Below are positions 19,965 to 31,775 of a stretch of 64,000 bases of DNA, in pieces. Every line of letters starts with the position of its first letter. Position 1 is the stretch's first letter. The notes under the pieces are model-generated. The model was not told the DNA's origin, made no database searches, and worked only from the letters and a program-made list of their open reading frames with translations. The DNA is from Megaustenia siamemsis. Taxonomy: Eukaryota > Mollusca > Gastropoda > Stylommatophora > Ariophantidae. Location: contig JAVIAB010000046.1 in the NCBI GenBank assembly GCA_032433765.1, positions 61,415,388-61,479,387 of the forward strand, written 5' to 3'. The position numbers and the translations under genes were made by a program.

Positions 19965-22900
19965 GACCTGTATGTATAAGTGTATGTGTGACCTGTATGT
20001 ATAAGTGTATGTGTGATCTGTATGTATAAGTGTATGTGTGACCTGTATGTATAAGTGTATGTGTGACCTGCATGTATAAGTGTATGTGTGACCTGTATGT
20101 ATAAGTGTATGTGTGACCTGTATGTATAAGTCTATGTGTGACCTGTATGTATAAGTGAATGTGTGACCTGTATGTATAAGTCTATGTGTGACCTGTATGT
20201 ATAAGTGAATGTGAGACCTGTATGTATAAGTCTATGTGTGACCTGTATGTATAAGTGTACGTGTGACATGTATGCATAAGTGTATGTGTGACCTGTATGT
20301 ATAAGTGTATGTGTGACCTGTATGTATAAGTCTATGTGTGACCTGTATGTATAAGTCTATGTGTGACCTGTATGTATAAGTCTATGTGTGACCTGTAGGT
20401 ATAAGTCTATGTGCGACCTGTATGTATAAGTCTATGTGTGACCTGTATGTATAAGTCCATGTGTGACCTGTATGTATAGGTCTGTGTGTGACCTATATGT
20501 ATAAGTCTATGTGTGACCTGTATGTATGTGTGACTTGTATGTATAAGTTTATGTGTGTCCTGTATGTATAAGTCTGTGTGTGACATGTATGTATAAGTCT
20601 ATGTGTGACCTGTAAGTATAAGTCTATGTGTGACCTGTATGTTTAAGTCCATGTGTGACCTGTATGTATAAGTCTATGTGTAACCTGTATGTATGTGTGA
20701 CCTGTATGTATAAGTCTATGTGTGACCTGTATGTATAAGTCTATGTGTGACCTGTATGTATAAGTCCATGTGCGACCTATATGTATAAGTCTATGTGTGA
20801 CCTGTATGTATAAGTCCATGTGTGACCTGTATGTATAATTCTATGTGTGACCTGTATGTATGTGTGACCTGTATGTATAAGTCTATGTGTGACCTGTATG
20901 TATAAGTCTATGTGTGACCTGTATGTATAAGTCCATTTGTGACCTGTATGTATAAGTCTATGTGTGACCTGTATATATAAGTCCATGTGTGACCTGTATG
21001 TATAATTCTATATGTGATCTGTATGTATAAGTCTATGTGTGACCTGTGTGTATAAGTCCATGTGTTACCTGTATGTATAAGTGTATGTGTGATCTGTATG
21101 TATAAGTGTATGTGTGACCTGTATGTATAAGTGTATGTGTGACCTGTATGTATAAGTGTATGTGTGACCTGTATGTATAAGTGTATGTGTGACCTGTATG
21201 TATAAGTCTATGTGTGACCTGTATGTATAAGTGAATGTGTGACCTGTATGTATAAGTCTATGTGTGACCTGTATGTATAAGTGAATGTGTGACCTGTATG
21301 TATAAGTCTATGTGTGACCTGTATGTATAAGTGTATGTGTGACATGTATGCATAAGTGTATGTGTGACCTGTATGTATAAGTGTATGTGTGACCTGTATG
21401 TATAAGTCTATGTGTGACCTGTATGTATAAGTCTATGTGCGACCTGTATGTATAAGTCTATGTGTGACCTGTATGTATAAGTCCATGTGTGACCTGTATG
21501 TATAGGTCTGTGTGTGACCTATATGTATAAGTCTATGTGTGACCTGTATGTATGTGTGACTTGTATGTATAAGTTTATGTGTGTCCTGTATGTATAAGTC
21601 TGTGTGTGACATGTATGTATAAGTCTATGTGTGACCTGTAAGTATAAGTCTATGTGTGACCTGTATGTTTAAGTCCATGTGTGACCTGTATTTATAAGTC
21701 TATGTGTAACCTGTATGTATGTGTGACCTGTATGTATAAGTCTATGTGTGACCTGTATGTATAAGTCCATGTGCGACCTATATGTATAAGTCTATGTGTG
21801 ACCTGTATGTATAAGTCCATGTGTGACCTGTATGTATAATTCTATGTGTGACCTGTATGTATGTGTGACCTGTATGTATAAGTCTATGTGTGACCTGTAT
21901 GTATAAGTCTATGTGTGACCTGTATGTATAAGTCCATGTGTGACCTGTATGTATAAGTCTATGTGTGACCTGTATGTATAATTCTATATGTGACCTGTAT
22001 GTATAAGTCTATGTGTGACCTGTGTGTATAAGTCCATGTGTTACCTGTATGTATAAGTCTATGTGTGACCTGTAGGTATAAGTGTATGTGTGACATGTAT
22101 GTATAAGTGTATGTGTGACCTGTATGTATAAGTGTATGTGTGACCTGTATGTATAAGTCAATGTGTGACCTGTATGTATAAGTCTATGTGTGACCTGTAT
22201 GTATAAGTCTATGTGTGACCTGCATGTATAAGTCTATGTGCGACCTGTATGTATAAGTCTATGTGTGACCTGTATGTATAAGTCCATGTGTGACCTGTAT
22301 GTATAAGTCTGTGTGTGACCTATATGTATAAGTCTATGTGTGATTTGCATGTATGTGTGACTTGTATGTATAAGTTTATGTGTGTCCTGTATGTATAAGT
22401 CTGTGTGTGACATGTATGTATAACTCTATGTGTGACCTGTAAGTATAAGTCTATGTGTGACCTACATGTATAAGTCCATGTGTGACCTGTATGTACAAGT
22501 CTATGTGTAACCTGTATGTATGTGACCTGTATGTATAAGTCTATGTGTGACCTGTATGTATAAGTCTATGTGTGACCTGTATGTATAAGTCCATGTGCGA
22601 CCTATATGTATAAGTCTATGTGTGACCTGTATGTATAAGTCCATGTGTGACCTGTATGTATAATTCTATGTGTGACCTGTATGTATGTGTGACCTGTATG
22701 TATAAGTCTATGTGTGACCTGTATGTATAAGTCTATGTGTGACCTGTATGTATAATTCTATATGTGACTTGCATGTATAAGTCTATGTGTGACCTGTGTG
22801 AATAAGTCCATGTGTTACCTGTATGTATAAGTCTATGTGTGACCTGTATGTATGTGTGACCTGTATGTATAAGTTTATGTGTGTCCTGTATGTATAAGTC

Positions 22901-25552
22901 TATGTGTGACATGTATGTATGTGTGACCTGTAGGTATAAGTCTGTGTGTGACCTGTAGGTATAGGTCTATGTGTGACCTGTAGGTATAAGTCTGTGTGTG
23001 ACCTGTATGTATAAGTCTGTGTGTGACCTGTATGTATAAGTCTATGTGTGACCTGTATGTATGTGTGACCTGTAGGTATAAGTCTGTGTGTGACCTGTAG
23101 GTATAAGTCTGTGTGTGACCTGTATGTATAAGTCTATGTGTGACCTGTATGTATAAGTCTATGTGTGATCTGTATGTATGTGTGACCTGTATGTATAAGT
23201 CTATGTGTGACCTGTATGTATAAGTCTATGTGTGACTTGTAGGTATGAGTCTGTGTGTGACCTGTAGGTATAAGTCTGTGTGTGACCTTTATGTATAAGT
23301 CTATGTGTGACCTGTATGTATAAGCTTATGTGTGACCTGTATGTATAAGCTTATGTGTGACCTGTATGTATAAGTATGTGTGTGACCTGTATGTATAAGT
23401 CTGTGTATGACCTGTATGTATAAATCTGTGTGTGACCTGCATGTATAAGTCTGTGTGTGACCTGTATGTATAAGTGTATGTGTGACCTGTATGTATAAAT
23501 CTGTGTGTGACCTGCATGTATAAGTCTGTGTGTGACCTGTATGTATAAGTGTATGTGTGACCTGTATGTATAAGTCTGTGTGTGACCTGTATGTATAAGT
23601 GTATGTGTGACCTGTATGTATAAGTCTATGTGTGACCTGTATGTATAAGTCTGTGTGTGACCTGTATGTATAAGTGTATGTGTGACCTGTATGTATAAGT
23701 CTATGTGTGACCTGTATGTATAAGTCTATATAAGACATATATGTATAAATCTGTGTGTGACCTGCATGTATAAATCTGTGTGTGACCTGTATGTATCAGT
23801 CTATGTGTGACCTGCATGTATAAGTGTATGTGTGACCTGTATGTATAAGTGTATGTGTGACCTGTATGTATAAGTTTATGTGTGACCTGTATGTATAAGT
23901 CTATATAAGACATATATGTATAAATCTGTGTGTGACCTGTATGTATAAATCTGTGTGTGACCTGTATGTATAAATCTGTGTGTGACCTGTATGTATAAAT
24001 CTGTGTGTGACCTATATGTATAAGTCTGTGTGTGACCTACCTGTATAAGTCTATGTGTGACCTATATGTATAAATCTATGTGTGACCTGTATGTATAAAT
24101 CTATGTGTGACCTACATGTATAAGTCTATGTGTGACCTACATGTATAAGTCTATGTGTGACCTATATGTATAAATCTATGTGTGACCTGTATGTATAAAT
24201 CTATGTGTGACCTACATGTATAAGTCTATGTGTGACCTGTATGTATAAATCTATGTGTGACCTGTATGTATAAGTCTATGTGTGACCTACATGTATAAGT
24301 CTATGTGTGACCTATATGTATAAATCTATATGTGACCTGTATGTATAAGTCCATGTGTGACCTGTATGTATAAGTCCATGTGTGACCTGTATGTATAAGT
24401 CTATGTGTGACCTGTATGTATAATTCTATATCAGACCTGTATGTATAAGTCTATATAAGACCTGTATGTATAAGTCTATATAAGACCTGTATGTATAAGT
24501 CTATATAAGACCTGTATGTATAAGTGTATGTGTGACCTGTATGTATAAATCTATATGTGACCTGTATGTATAAGTCCATGTGTGACCTGTATGTATAAGT
24601 CTATGTGTGACCTGTATGTATAAGTCCATGTGTGACCTGTATGTATAAGTCCATGTGTGACCTGTATGTATAAGTCTATGTGTGACCTGTATGTATAAGT
24701 CCATGTGTGACCTGTATGTATAAGTCTATGTGTGACCTGTATGTATAAGTCTATGTGTGACCTGTATGTATAAGTCTATATGTGACCTGTATGTATAAGT
24801 CTATATGTGACCTGTATGTATAAGTCTATATGTGACCTGTATGTATAAGTCTATATGTGACCTGTATGTATAAGTCTATATGTGACCTGTATGTATAAGT
24901 CTATATGTGACCTGTATGTATAAGTCTATGTGTGACCTGTATGTATAAGTCTATGTGTGACCTGTATGTATAAGTCTATGTGTGACCTGTATGTATAAGT
25001 CTATGTGTGACCTGTATGTATAAGTCTATGTGTGACCTGTATGTATAAGTCCATGTGTGACCTGTATGTATAAGTCTATGTGTGACCTGTATGTATAAGT
25101 CTATGTGTGACCTGTATGTATAAGTCTATATGTGACCTGTATGTATAAGTCTATATGTGACCTGTATGTATAAGTCTATATGTGACCTGTATGTATAAGT
25201 CTATATGTGACCTGTATGTATAAGTCTATATGTGACCTGTATGTATAAGTCTATATGTGACCTGTATGTATAAGTCTATGTGTGACCTGTATGTATAAGT
25301 CTATGTGTGACCTGTATGTATAAGTCTATGTGTGACCTGTATGTATAAGTCTATGTGTGACCTGTATGTATAAGTCTATGTGTGACCTGTATGTATAAGT
25401 CTATGTGTGACCTGTATGTATAAGTCTATGTGTGACCTGTATGTATAAGTCTATGTGTGACCTGTATGTATAAGTCTATGTGTGACCTGTATGTATAAGT
25501 CTATGTGTGACCTGTATGTATAAGTCTATATGTGACCTGTATGTATAAGTCT
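19965..25552 (-). repeat. 25-bp satellite array, right copy (~223 units) with higher-order structure
   Basis: Reverse complement of 7675-9884. Rare variants recur in the same order: GTGTGTCCTGTATGTATAAG occurs near 20553, 21579 and 22380, so blocks of about 1025 and 800 bp were duplicated. Later parts are more uniform (24700-25550, runs of TATATGTGACC and TATGTGTGACC units). Confidence 0.97.
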
Positions 25553-25575
25553 GAGAGCCCTTGAGGCACCAGAAG

Positions 25576-25761
25576 ATGGCGTCCGATCCGATTTACGAGA
25601 GTGGAAACGAGAACATTCATCAACTTCAGAGGAAGACAATGTGTCCGATGTCCCGCAGTGATAGTGTTCTATACGCTTGCTTCAGTGGAGATCATGGACA
25701 TCCCTTAGGAGACTATGACGGTCACTCGTTGGGCGCACAGGGACAAATTGTAACCCTTTAG
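25576..25761 (+). CDS. Hypothetical 61-residue ORF, right copy
   Basis: Mirror copy of 7464-7649 with four amino-acid changes (for example PIYESGNEN for PIYENGNEK). It begins right at the edge of the 25-bp array. Function unknown; probably not a gene. Confidence 0.2.
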   Translation: MASDPIYESGNENIHQLQRKTMCPMSRSDSVLYACFSGDHGHPLGDYDGHSLGAQGQIVTL

Positions 25762-25919
25762 AGAGAACTGTGCGTTCGTTATCCGAAAATAAAAGGTAAA
25801 GTACGAAACTTGAACCGGCGTCTTATCACGCGAGTTTACACCCATATGTTTTCGGCCGCCTATCCAGAAATGTTCGGATATTTCTGGATAGTGTCGTTTC
25901 AAGCATCGAAACTCACGAT

Positions 25920-26116
25920 GCAAGGCGACATTCCTCAACTTCCCAGAGTTATACCCTGGTACCCATTTCTGCCAACTGCTAAGTCGACCGTGGGGGTATT
26001 TTATTTCCAACCACGAGTACAATTCACACTGCTCCCAGCTGGAATCGAACACGGGTTGTCCGAACGTCGGTAGTCCAGTCGGGTGGTTTTTCCAACTAGG
26101 CTACTGAGGCCCCCAA
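25920..26116 (-). mobile_element. tRNA-derived SINE, right-arm copy
   Basis: Reverse complement of the SINE at 7112-7310, with B box CTGGAATCGAACAC (26039-26052, as read on the plus strand) and the A-box side near 26090-26104. The head is slightly diverged from the left copy. Confidence 0.7.
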
Positions 26117-26337
26117 ATTCGATAATATAAGATCCATTGGAATCCAGATGACTCGTGAGTGGTGTTCAGGAGGGAAGTGAGAGGGTGTTTTTTGTAGGAG
26201 GTCGGATATCTTCTTTTATATCTTCTTTTTTTTTTTTCCTTTCTTGAGTATCTAGCATATTATCGCTATGTAGTTATATTCGTGTATGTTTCCTTATATA
26301 TATATTTATGTTGTTATTTTTTGTTCCAGCTGAAGGC

Positions 26338-27270
26338 TTACTTGGCCGAAACGTCGACATTTGTTTTGTTACCCACCTACGTAAAACTGTTACCATACCA
26401 CTTTTTTAAATTGTCATTATCATCATCAGCTTTACAGCAGCTAAGCATCTCTATGCATCTTGGTGTATCTTGATGACTTTACTCCTTTGCTGCCAGAGCT
26501 ACTGAGTTTAGTCCTCTGTGCATACCGTGAATAGGTGTGTGTTACGTCATCATAATGGCTGATTGTATATCCCTAGACCGGCCGTGCGCTAATGAGGAAA
26601 GGCGAAATGACGGAGCTTTGTTCATGAATTTGCATCTCCGTGGTGACTCCCGGAGTTTTATGTTAGTCAGGAAGGATGTTGTCTAGGTTGGAGAGGGTTA
26701 CTGTGAGATCGAGGGTAGACATGCTTGCTTGCGTTCGCCCGATGACTAAAGGAGTGCACCTCTTCATCATCCGCTCCTCAAAGGACGTTAAGTGGGAGTG
26801 TCTCCGTTGTGTTGTGGCTTGCAGTATAACTGTGATATTTGCGCCTTTCGGCCCAACACATTCGACTTCTGCACAACATTTGAGTACGGAGTTGTCTTCC
26901 CTCTTTGATCAATACTAGCGTGGCCAGACTAGACAGGTTAGTCTGTTAATAGAGGCACCACGGTGAGGTGGAACAAGGTCTGGATGGTTCTAATTCACCG
27001 ATCCTGGTGCAAGTCATCAGCTGTGGTTCGCTGACAACTTCCAGCTCTGGTTCTTTGAGGTGCGACTTCGCCACCGGGTAGACATGTGATTTTATCATTT
27101 CAATATGTGGTTCATAATTTCACAAATTCAAATTGCAGGAAGATCTTACAGTCTGTTGTTTGATGTGCGACAGGGATAATCCGACAACTAACTCTGATTC
27201 ATATGTTCTAATTTCGGGACAAAAACGATGTCCTACCATTATCAAGCGCTATACATTGTAAAAAAAAAAA
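26338..27270 (+). mobile_element. Right-arm-specific 0.9-kb segment ending in an A run
   Basis: The left arm reads directly from GAAGGC to ACATGAC, while here about 0.92 kb intervenes and ends in 11 or 12 As (about 27260-27270). An A tail suggests a retrotransposed sequence; deletion from the left arm is the alternative. It contains CTTGGCCGAAACGTCGAC (about 26341) and no clear long ORF. No target duplication was found. Confidence 0.45.
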
Positions 27271-28715
27271 TATGACAATCAACATTTTCAGGAGGACGTG
27301 AACTTCCGGTCAATATGGTAGATAGGCGGCAGGAACCAATGAAGGCTATGTATGAAAAGTGTTCCTTGTTGCAGTTTCCTCATATTCCAAGTCCGGCTTG
27401 TTGCAGGAGCTACTGAGTTAAATGCTCTGTGCTCATCGTGAGCTGCGTGTTTCATCTGTTTTGATCATGTTTCGATATTCCGATTGTTTACGATGAATGA
27501 TACTATCGTATGACAGGGGCCAGTTGGCTGTGATCACTATCTGTGAGGTTTCGCCTTATGTCCTTTGGCGTGTGCTAAGACTGATATGATGGGGACTACA
27601 TATACCTTTCTTTATTTTGGAGATGAGATAATAATTTGGATGATTCCACTGGCATGAGCGGTTGAACAGATATGGATTTTAATTCGTCTGCAGTGATACC
27701 GGGGCCTTCCATAACCATGACCTTAACCTTAAACATAAGGCATACAAGTGACGTAATTTAAATAGACACACGAACTGAAGTACCTAGAAAGGCTAGTGAC
27801 CTCATATGGCAGATGTACAACAACGGTGTGGTGTTGACCATTCTACTGTGAGGTTTGTTTTACTAACAGAAAGATCAAACAAAGCGCAGTAACTGCAATG
27901 GAGAAGATACATTTATGGCAAGTAATATGGTTGAATTATCTGCCCTTGTACTTACTGGTCTGCCATGATCTGACGTTTCTGTTGAACATTTTGATCTGTG
28001 CTGGTAACCTAGGGAGACCATTTGTCCCCGATTTCCGGGGGCAGTCCCCGGAATGTAGAAGTTGTCCCCGAAAGAAATTTGTCCCCGATTTTGTCCCCGA
28101 TTTCAGTGAATAAATAAATGTTTATACACGGAATCGGCCCTCTTTTAAAGTAATCACTAGGACTCGGCACGTTACTGAGTTGTGTTTCTTTATCCCAGAC
28201 TGAGCGGCATTAGCAAGAAGATAAAAGAGAAGACTTGGACGCGTTGTGTCGGAGATAGCTCTTTAAACCCTTGAAGCGCGGTGCTACGTCACTTCTATTA
28301 CCACCACTCACTATTGGGATGGGTTTTATTTTAAAAAAGAGCAGACACTCTCTCTCCCCCCACCCCTGCCTTTCCGGACATCTCCCGCCAAAGTATCTCG
28401 CCAAAGTCGCCAACAGTAAAAACTAATATTAATTTATCGTGTGAAAGCTTCAGTGAAAAACTTGCTTCAAATCATGAGATCTTGAGAAAGATACACTCAA
28501 AAAACAAGTACCACGCCGACGCAACAACCACTTCAGTATAAATAAGGTACTGTAAACATTACTTTAATACTGCAATTGATATCTATATGTTGTTTAAATT
28601 TTTTTTTATTTTAAATATTTTTTTTAAATTGAGAAACAAAACTAGCTAAAGTAATGTTATTAAGTGCGTGTATCACATAAGTACCGTGAATATTAACAAA
28701 AATAAAATAAAACAA

Positions 28716-30433
28716 GACAGCCACAAGAGATTTCTACAAAGCAGTAAAAGCCACAAGAGCGAGAAAAGAAAACCATGATCCTACTGAGCTGATAAATGAC
28801 AAAGACGGACAACCAATATCAAACAACCAATGTATGCAACATAGATGGAAAGAATATTTTGAAGACCTGTTAAACATACCAACTACCAACAAGACAACAA
28901 AAACCACGCTAGAACTCACAAATACTGAACCCAACATCATGAAAGAGGAAATAGAAGAAGTAATGAAATATGCACCAAGAAACAAAGCACCAGGGATAGA
29001 TAACATTCCAATAGAAATAATAGCAGCAGCGGGAGAAACAGGAATGCAATGGCTGCACAGAATATTTAATGCAGCATGGCACCAACAACAAGCCCCAGAA
29101 GACTGGCAACAGGCAATCATCATACCAATATGGAAAAAGAAAGGTAGCAAAAGAGACTGCAATCAATATAGAGGTATATCTCTGCTCAGCCATGTAGGAA
29201 AGCTATACGCCAAAATCTTGGAAAAAAGACTGAGACCAATAATAGAACTACAGTTAAGCGATTCTCAAATGGGGTTCCGAAAAAACAGAGGATGTACCGA
29301 CGCACTATTCACACTAAAACAGCTTGCAGAAAAAACGACAGAACACAACCAAAACTTATACATAGCCTTCATTGACCAGGAAAAAGCATTCGACAGAGTA
29401 AACAGAGAACAACTGTGGGAGATACTAACAACATACGGAGTAAGCCAACATCTAACCAACCTTATTAAAAGTCTATACGCCAACAGCAGCTGCAGGGTCA
29501 GAACAGCAACAGGCTACACAGACCACTTCGAAGTTAGATCAGGTGTAAGACAGGGGTGCGTACTATCCCCCCTACTGTTTATTACATACATGGACCATAT
29601 ATGCAAGCTAGCCAACCCATCAGAGACAGAGGAGATCAACGAGCTTCTATTTGCAGACGACCAGGCACTAATACATGAAACAATAGAAGACCTACAAGAA
29701 CACTTAAACAAACTCAACATCTTAGGAACAAAATACAACATGAAAATCAACATCAACAAAACAGAAGTCATGAATGTCGCCAAAAACAAACAGAACATCA
29801 ACATAACTATAGAAGGCAGACAACTAAAACAAGTAGAGGAATTCAAATACCTAGGAAGTCTAATGACAAACGACAATTCCCAAACAGCAGAGATAGAGTC
29901 AAGATGCAACAAAGCTTGTCAAATCATCGGACAGTTATCACCACTACTGTCCAACAAGGAAATAACTCTGGAGGCAAAACGAGCACTATACAATACAATC
30001 TTCATCCCAACGTTGTGCTACCAATGCCAGACCTGGACTCTAGATGCAAGAACAATAAGAAAAATAACCTCTACAGAGATGAAATGTGTTAGACGAATGA
30101 CAGGAAACAGTCAGAGAGATAAGATCAGAAATGAAGAACTGAGAAAAAAGATAGGAATAGCCCCAGCCATAGAATATATAAGGAAACAACAGATAAAATG
30201 GTTCGGCCACGTGACAAGGCAGAAAGAACAAAACACAACACAACGAGCCTTCAACAAACGTTGGGAGTACAACAGACCCAAGGGTCGACCACGAAAAAGA
30301 TGGATCGATGGAATATTAGAAGCACTAGGAAACATAACAGCAGCAGAGGCGAACAGAAGAGCAAAAGACCGCAAATTATATCTCCCCTCGACGCTGAAAG
30401 GCAGATGAGGAAGGAAAGAAGAAGAAGAAGAAG
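28716..30433 (+). mobile_element. RTE-like LINE insertion, 5'-truncated, with target duplication
   Basis: A 12-bp direct repeat AAAATAAAACAA flanks it (28704-28715 and 30434-30445). It ends in a GAA-type tail (30415-30433) after the ORF stop. The endonuclease domain is missing because of 5' truncation. It sits inside the hAT-like element, so it is younger than that insertion. Confidence 0.85.
28717..30408 (+). CDS. RTE-like reverse transcriptase fragment, open for 564 codons
   Basis: The frame is open from the truncation point at 28717 (TATRDFYKAVKATRARK), well upstream of the first ATG at 28834. RT motifs: NKAPGIDNIPIEII, NQYRGISLLS, FIDQEKAFDRV with catalytic D220 (numbered from 28717), SGVRQGCVLSPLLF, and the FADD box at 312-315. 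After it come KYLGSLMTND and the C-terminal region MKCVRRMTGNSQRD, then KWFGHVTRQKEQNT and RPKGRPRKRW, typical of 'endonuclease-reverse transcriptase' LINEs. It would copy element RNA at a nicked target, but no endonuclease is present, so it cannot act alone. The lack of stops implies recent insertion. It could be annotated wrongly as a host gene. Confidence 0.88.
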   Translation, partial: TATRDFYKAVKATRARKENHDPTELINDKDGQPISNNQCMQHRWKEYFEDLLNIPTTNKTTKTTLELTNTEPNIMKEEIEEVMKYAPRNKAPGIDNIPIEIIAAAGETGMQWLHRIFNAAWHQQQAPEDWQQAIIIPIWKKKGSKRDCNQYRGISLLSHVGKLYAKILEKRLRPIIELQLSDSQMGFRKNRGCTDALFTLKQLAEKTTEHNQNLYIAFIDQEKAFDRVNREQLWEILTTYGVSQHLTNLIKSLYANSSCRVRTATGYTDHFEVRSGVRQGCVLSPLLFITYMDHICKLANPSETEEINELLFADDQALIHETIEDLQEHLNKLNILGTKYNMKININKTEVMNVAKNKQNINITIEGRQLKQVEEFKYLGSLMTNDNSQTAEIESRCNKACQIIGQLSPLLSNKEITLEAKRALYNTIFIPTLCYQCQTWTLDARTIRKITSTEMKCVRRMTGNSQRDKIRNEELRKKIGIAPAIEYIRKQQIKWFGHVTRQKEQNTTQRAFNKRWEYNRPKGRPRKRWIDGILEALGNITAAEANRRAKDRKLYLPSTLKGR

Positions 30434-30550
30434 AAAATAAAACAACAAATGAACAGTTATTATGAAATTTAAAGTTATTATTATTTTTTTTTTTGCATCT
30501 ACAAAATTTCTTGCGCACACACAGACACACACCCAGCCACACATATTATA

Positions 30551-30588
30551 AATATATATATATATATATACATATATATGTATGTATT

Positions 30589-30623
<35 letters not shown>

Positions 30624-30625
30624 GT

Positions 30626-30675
<50 letters not shown>

Positions 30676-30676
30676 C
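30551..30676. repeat. TA and CA microsatellite
   Basis: Alternating (TA)n, (CA)n and TATG stretches inside the right part of the hAT-like element. ORFs over it are artefacts. Confidence 0.95.
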
Positions 30677-30945
30677 GTTCGTCCCCGATTTTGTGGGACA
30701 GTCTCAGAAATAAGCAAAAAAATCTCTGAAATGTAAAAAATATGACAAATGTCCCAGAAACAACGGGAAAAAAATGGTCACCCTATGGTAACCAATGACA
30801 ACACAGTCAATAAAACAAGAAGCCACGTGTTGCCCTCCATCTTGAATTCTAGCACAACTTTCCTCCTTGCTTCCTTGCGTGACCCTTGACCTGAACTAGT
30901 CTTGTTAGTTTCTCACTAAACGGGTACACCCCATGAAATAAATTA

Positions 30946-31032
30946 GTCACTTTTATATCCGTCACTTCTATATCCGTCACTTCTATATCCGTCACTTTTA
31001 TATCCGTCACTTCTATATGCGTCACTTCTATA
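30946..31032 (-). repeat. 15-bp minisatellite, right copy
   Basis: Five to six units of CTATATCCGTCACTT, the mirror of 3458-3535. Confidence 0.85.
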
Positions 31033-31185
31033 ACACTTGCTATCAATTTAAAATCATTCGTGTCTTACAGCTAAAGTATCTGTTTGTGAAATGTTGGCTG
31101 GGCTTATCTGATACAATGGGAAAATAAAATACAAATTACATTAGCGGTAAGATTATTTTTGTGGCCATTTCTGTTTCTCCAATGT

Positions 31186-31452
31186 TCATCATCATCATGT
31201 GACATAACGGTTGATGTAGGTGATCATGTCCTACCACAATTCTCTGTCTACTGCTCATCGCATCAATTCTGCTGCTGACAGATTACCATGCCACGACAAC
31301 AAGTCATCTAGTATCTTCTCTCATCATCATCATGTGACATAACGGTTGGTGATCATGTCCTACCACAATTCTCTGTCTACTGCTCATCGCATCAATTCTG
31401 CTGCTGACAGATTACCATGCCACGACAACAAGCCATCTAGTATCTTCTCTCT
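31186..31452. repeat. ~132-bp direct duplication
   Basis: The segment with CATCATCATGTGACATAACGG through CATCTAGTATCTTCTCT occurs twice in a row here but once in the left arm (about 3170-3300). It is a right-arm-specific tandem duplication inside the LINE remnant. Confidence 0.85.
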
Positions 31453-31690
31453 TTGTCACCCGCGATCATCTCCTTCTGTCTATTTTGCCAATTGTAACCA
31501 AATATTTCAAATATTCTCTTCCATGATGTGCTCGAAAAATGTGGATTGTTTCTATCTGATGTTTTTATTAGCTCCTTTTCTGTGTTGTCCTCTTTGAGAA
31601 CTTCCTCGTTGGCTATTTTAGTTGTCCAGGGAACTCTCAATGTTCTAGGAATTCCCATCTCTGTGGCCTCTAATTGTCTTATTTGTTTTC
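31208..31690 (-). pseudogene. 3' remnant of an RTE-like LINE, right copy
   Basis: Mirror of 2959-3290. On the minus strand it reads EATEMGIPRTLRVPW, then TKIANEEVL, and stays open a little longer (to IAGDKERRY, about 31437) than the left copy. Stops follow. Confidence 0.6.
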
Positions 31691-31775
31691 CAGCTCTCCG
31701 TGATTCGCGCGCATGCGTCACAGCTGGCTCTATATAACAGCACTGATCTCTTCGAGATGCAGGCAGCAGTTATTT

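Larger units (their letters stand above)
28010..30785. mobile_element. hAT-like non-autonomous transposon with nested RTE insertion
   Basis: It is flanked by an 8-bp direct repeat TGGTAACC (28002-28009 and 30786-30793) that is single in the left arm (about 6143-6150). Ends are imperfect inverted repeats: TAGGGAGACCATTTGTCCCCG at the left and, inverted, TAGGGTGACCATTTTTTTCC at the right. An 8-bp duplication with a TAGGG tip fits the hAT superfamily. No hAT transposase is seen. Without the RTE the element is about 1.05 kb. Confidence 0.8.
27640..30840 (-). pseudogene. Signal-peptide gene fragment, right copy, split by a hAT-like element
   Basis: Read on the minus strand, the ATG is at 30840-30838 and the signal peptide (MEGNTWLLVLLTVLSLVT) runs to 30786. 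There the 2.8-kb element interrupts it. The rest of exon 1 resumes at 28009 and ends before the conserved GTAAGT donor near 27953. The intron, its CATTGCAG acceptor and exon 2 (YCALFDLSVSKTNLTVEW) are kept, also ending at TGA. The open block with GPGITADELKSI is near 27710-27590. Confidence 0.5.

Noticed and set aside
23301..24704. ORFs with histidine/threonine/tyrosine-rich repeats
   Set aside because: Translation of the 25-bp array; three units bring the frame back, so the pattern is periodic, not coding.
30251..30729. ORFs over the TA/CA microsatellite
   Set aside because: Low-complexity translation of simple repeats.
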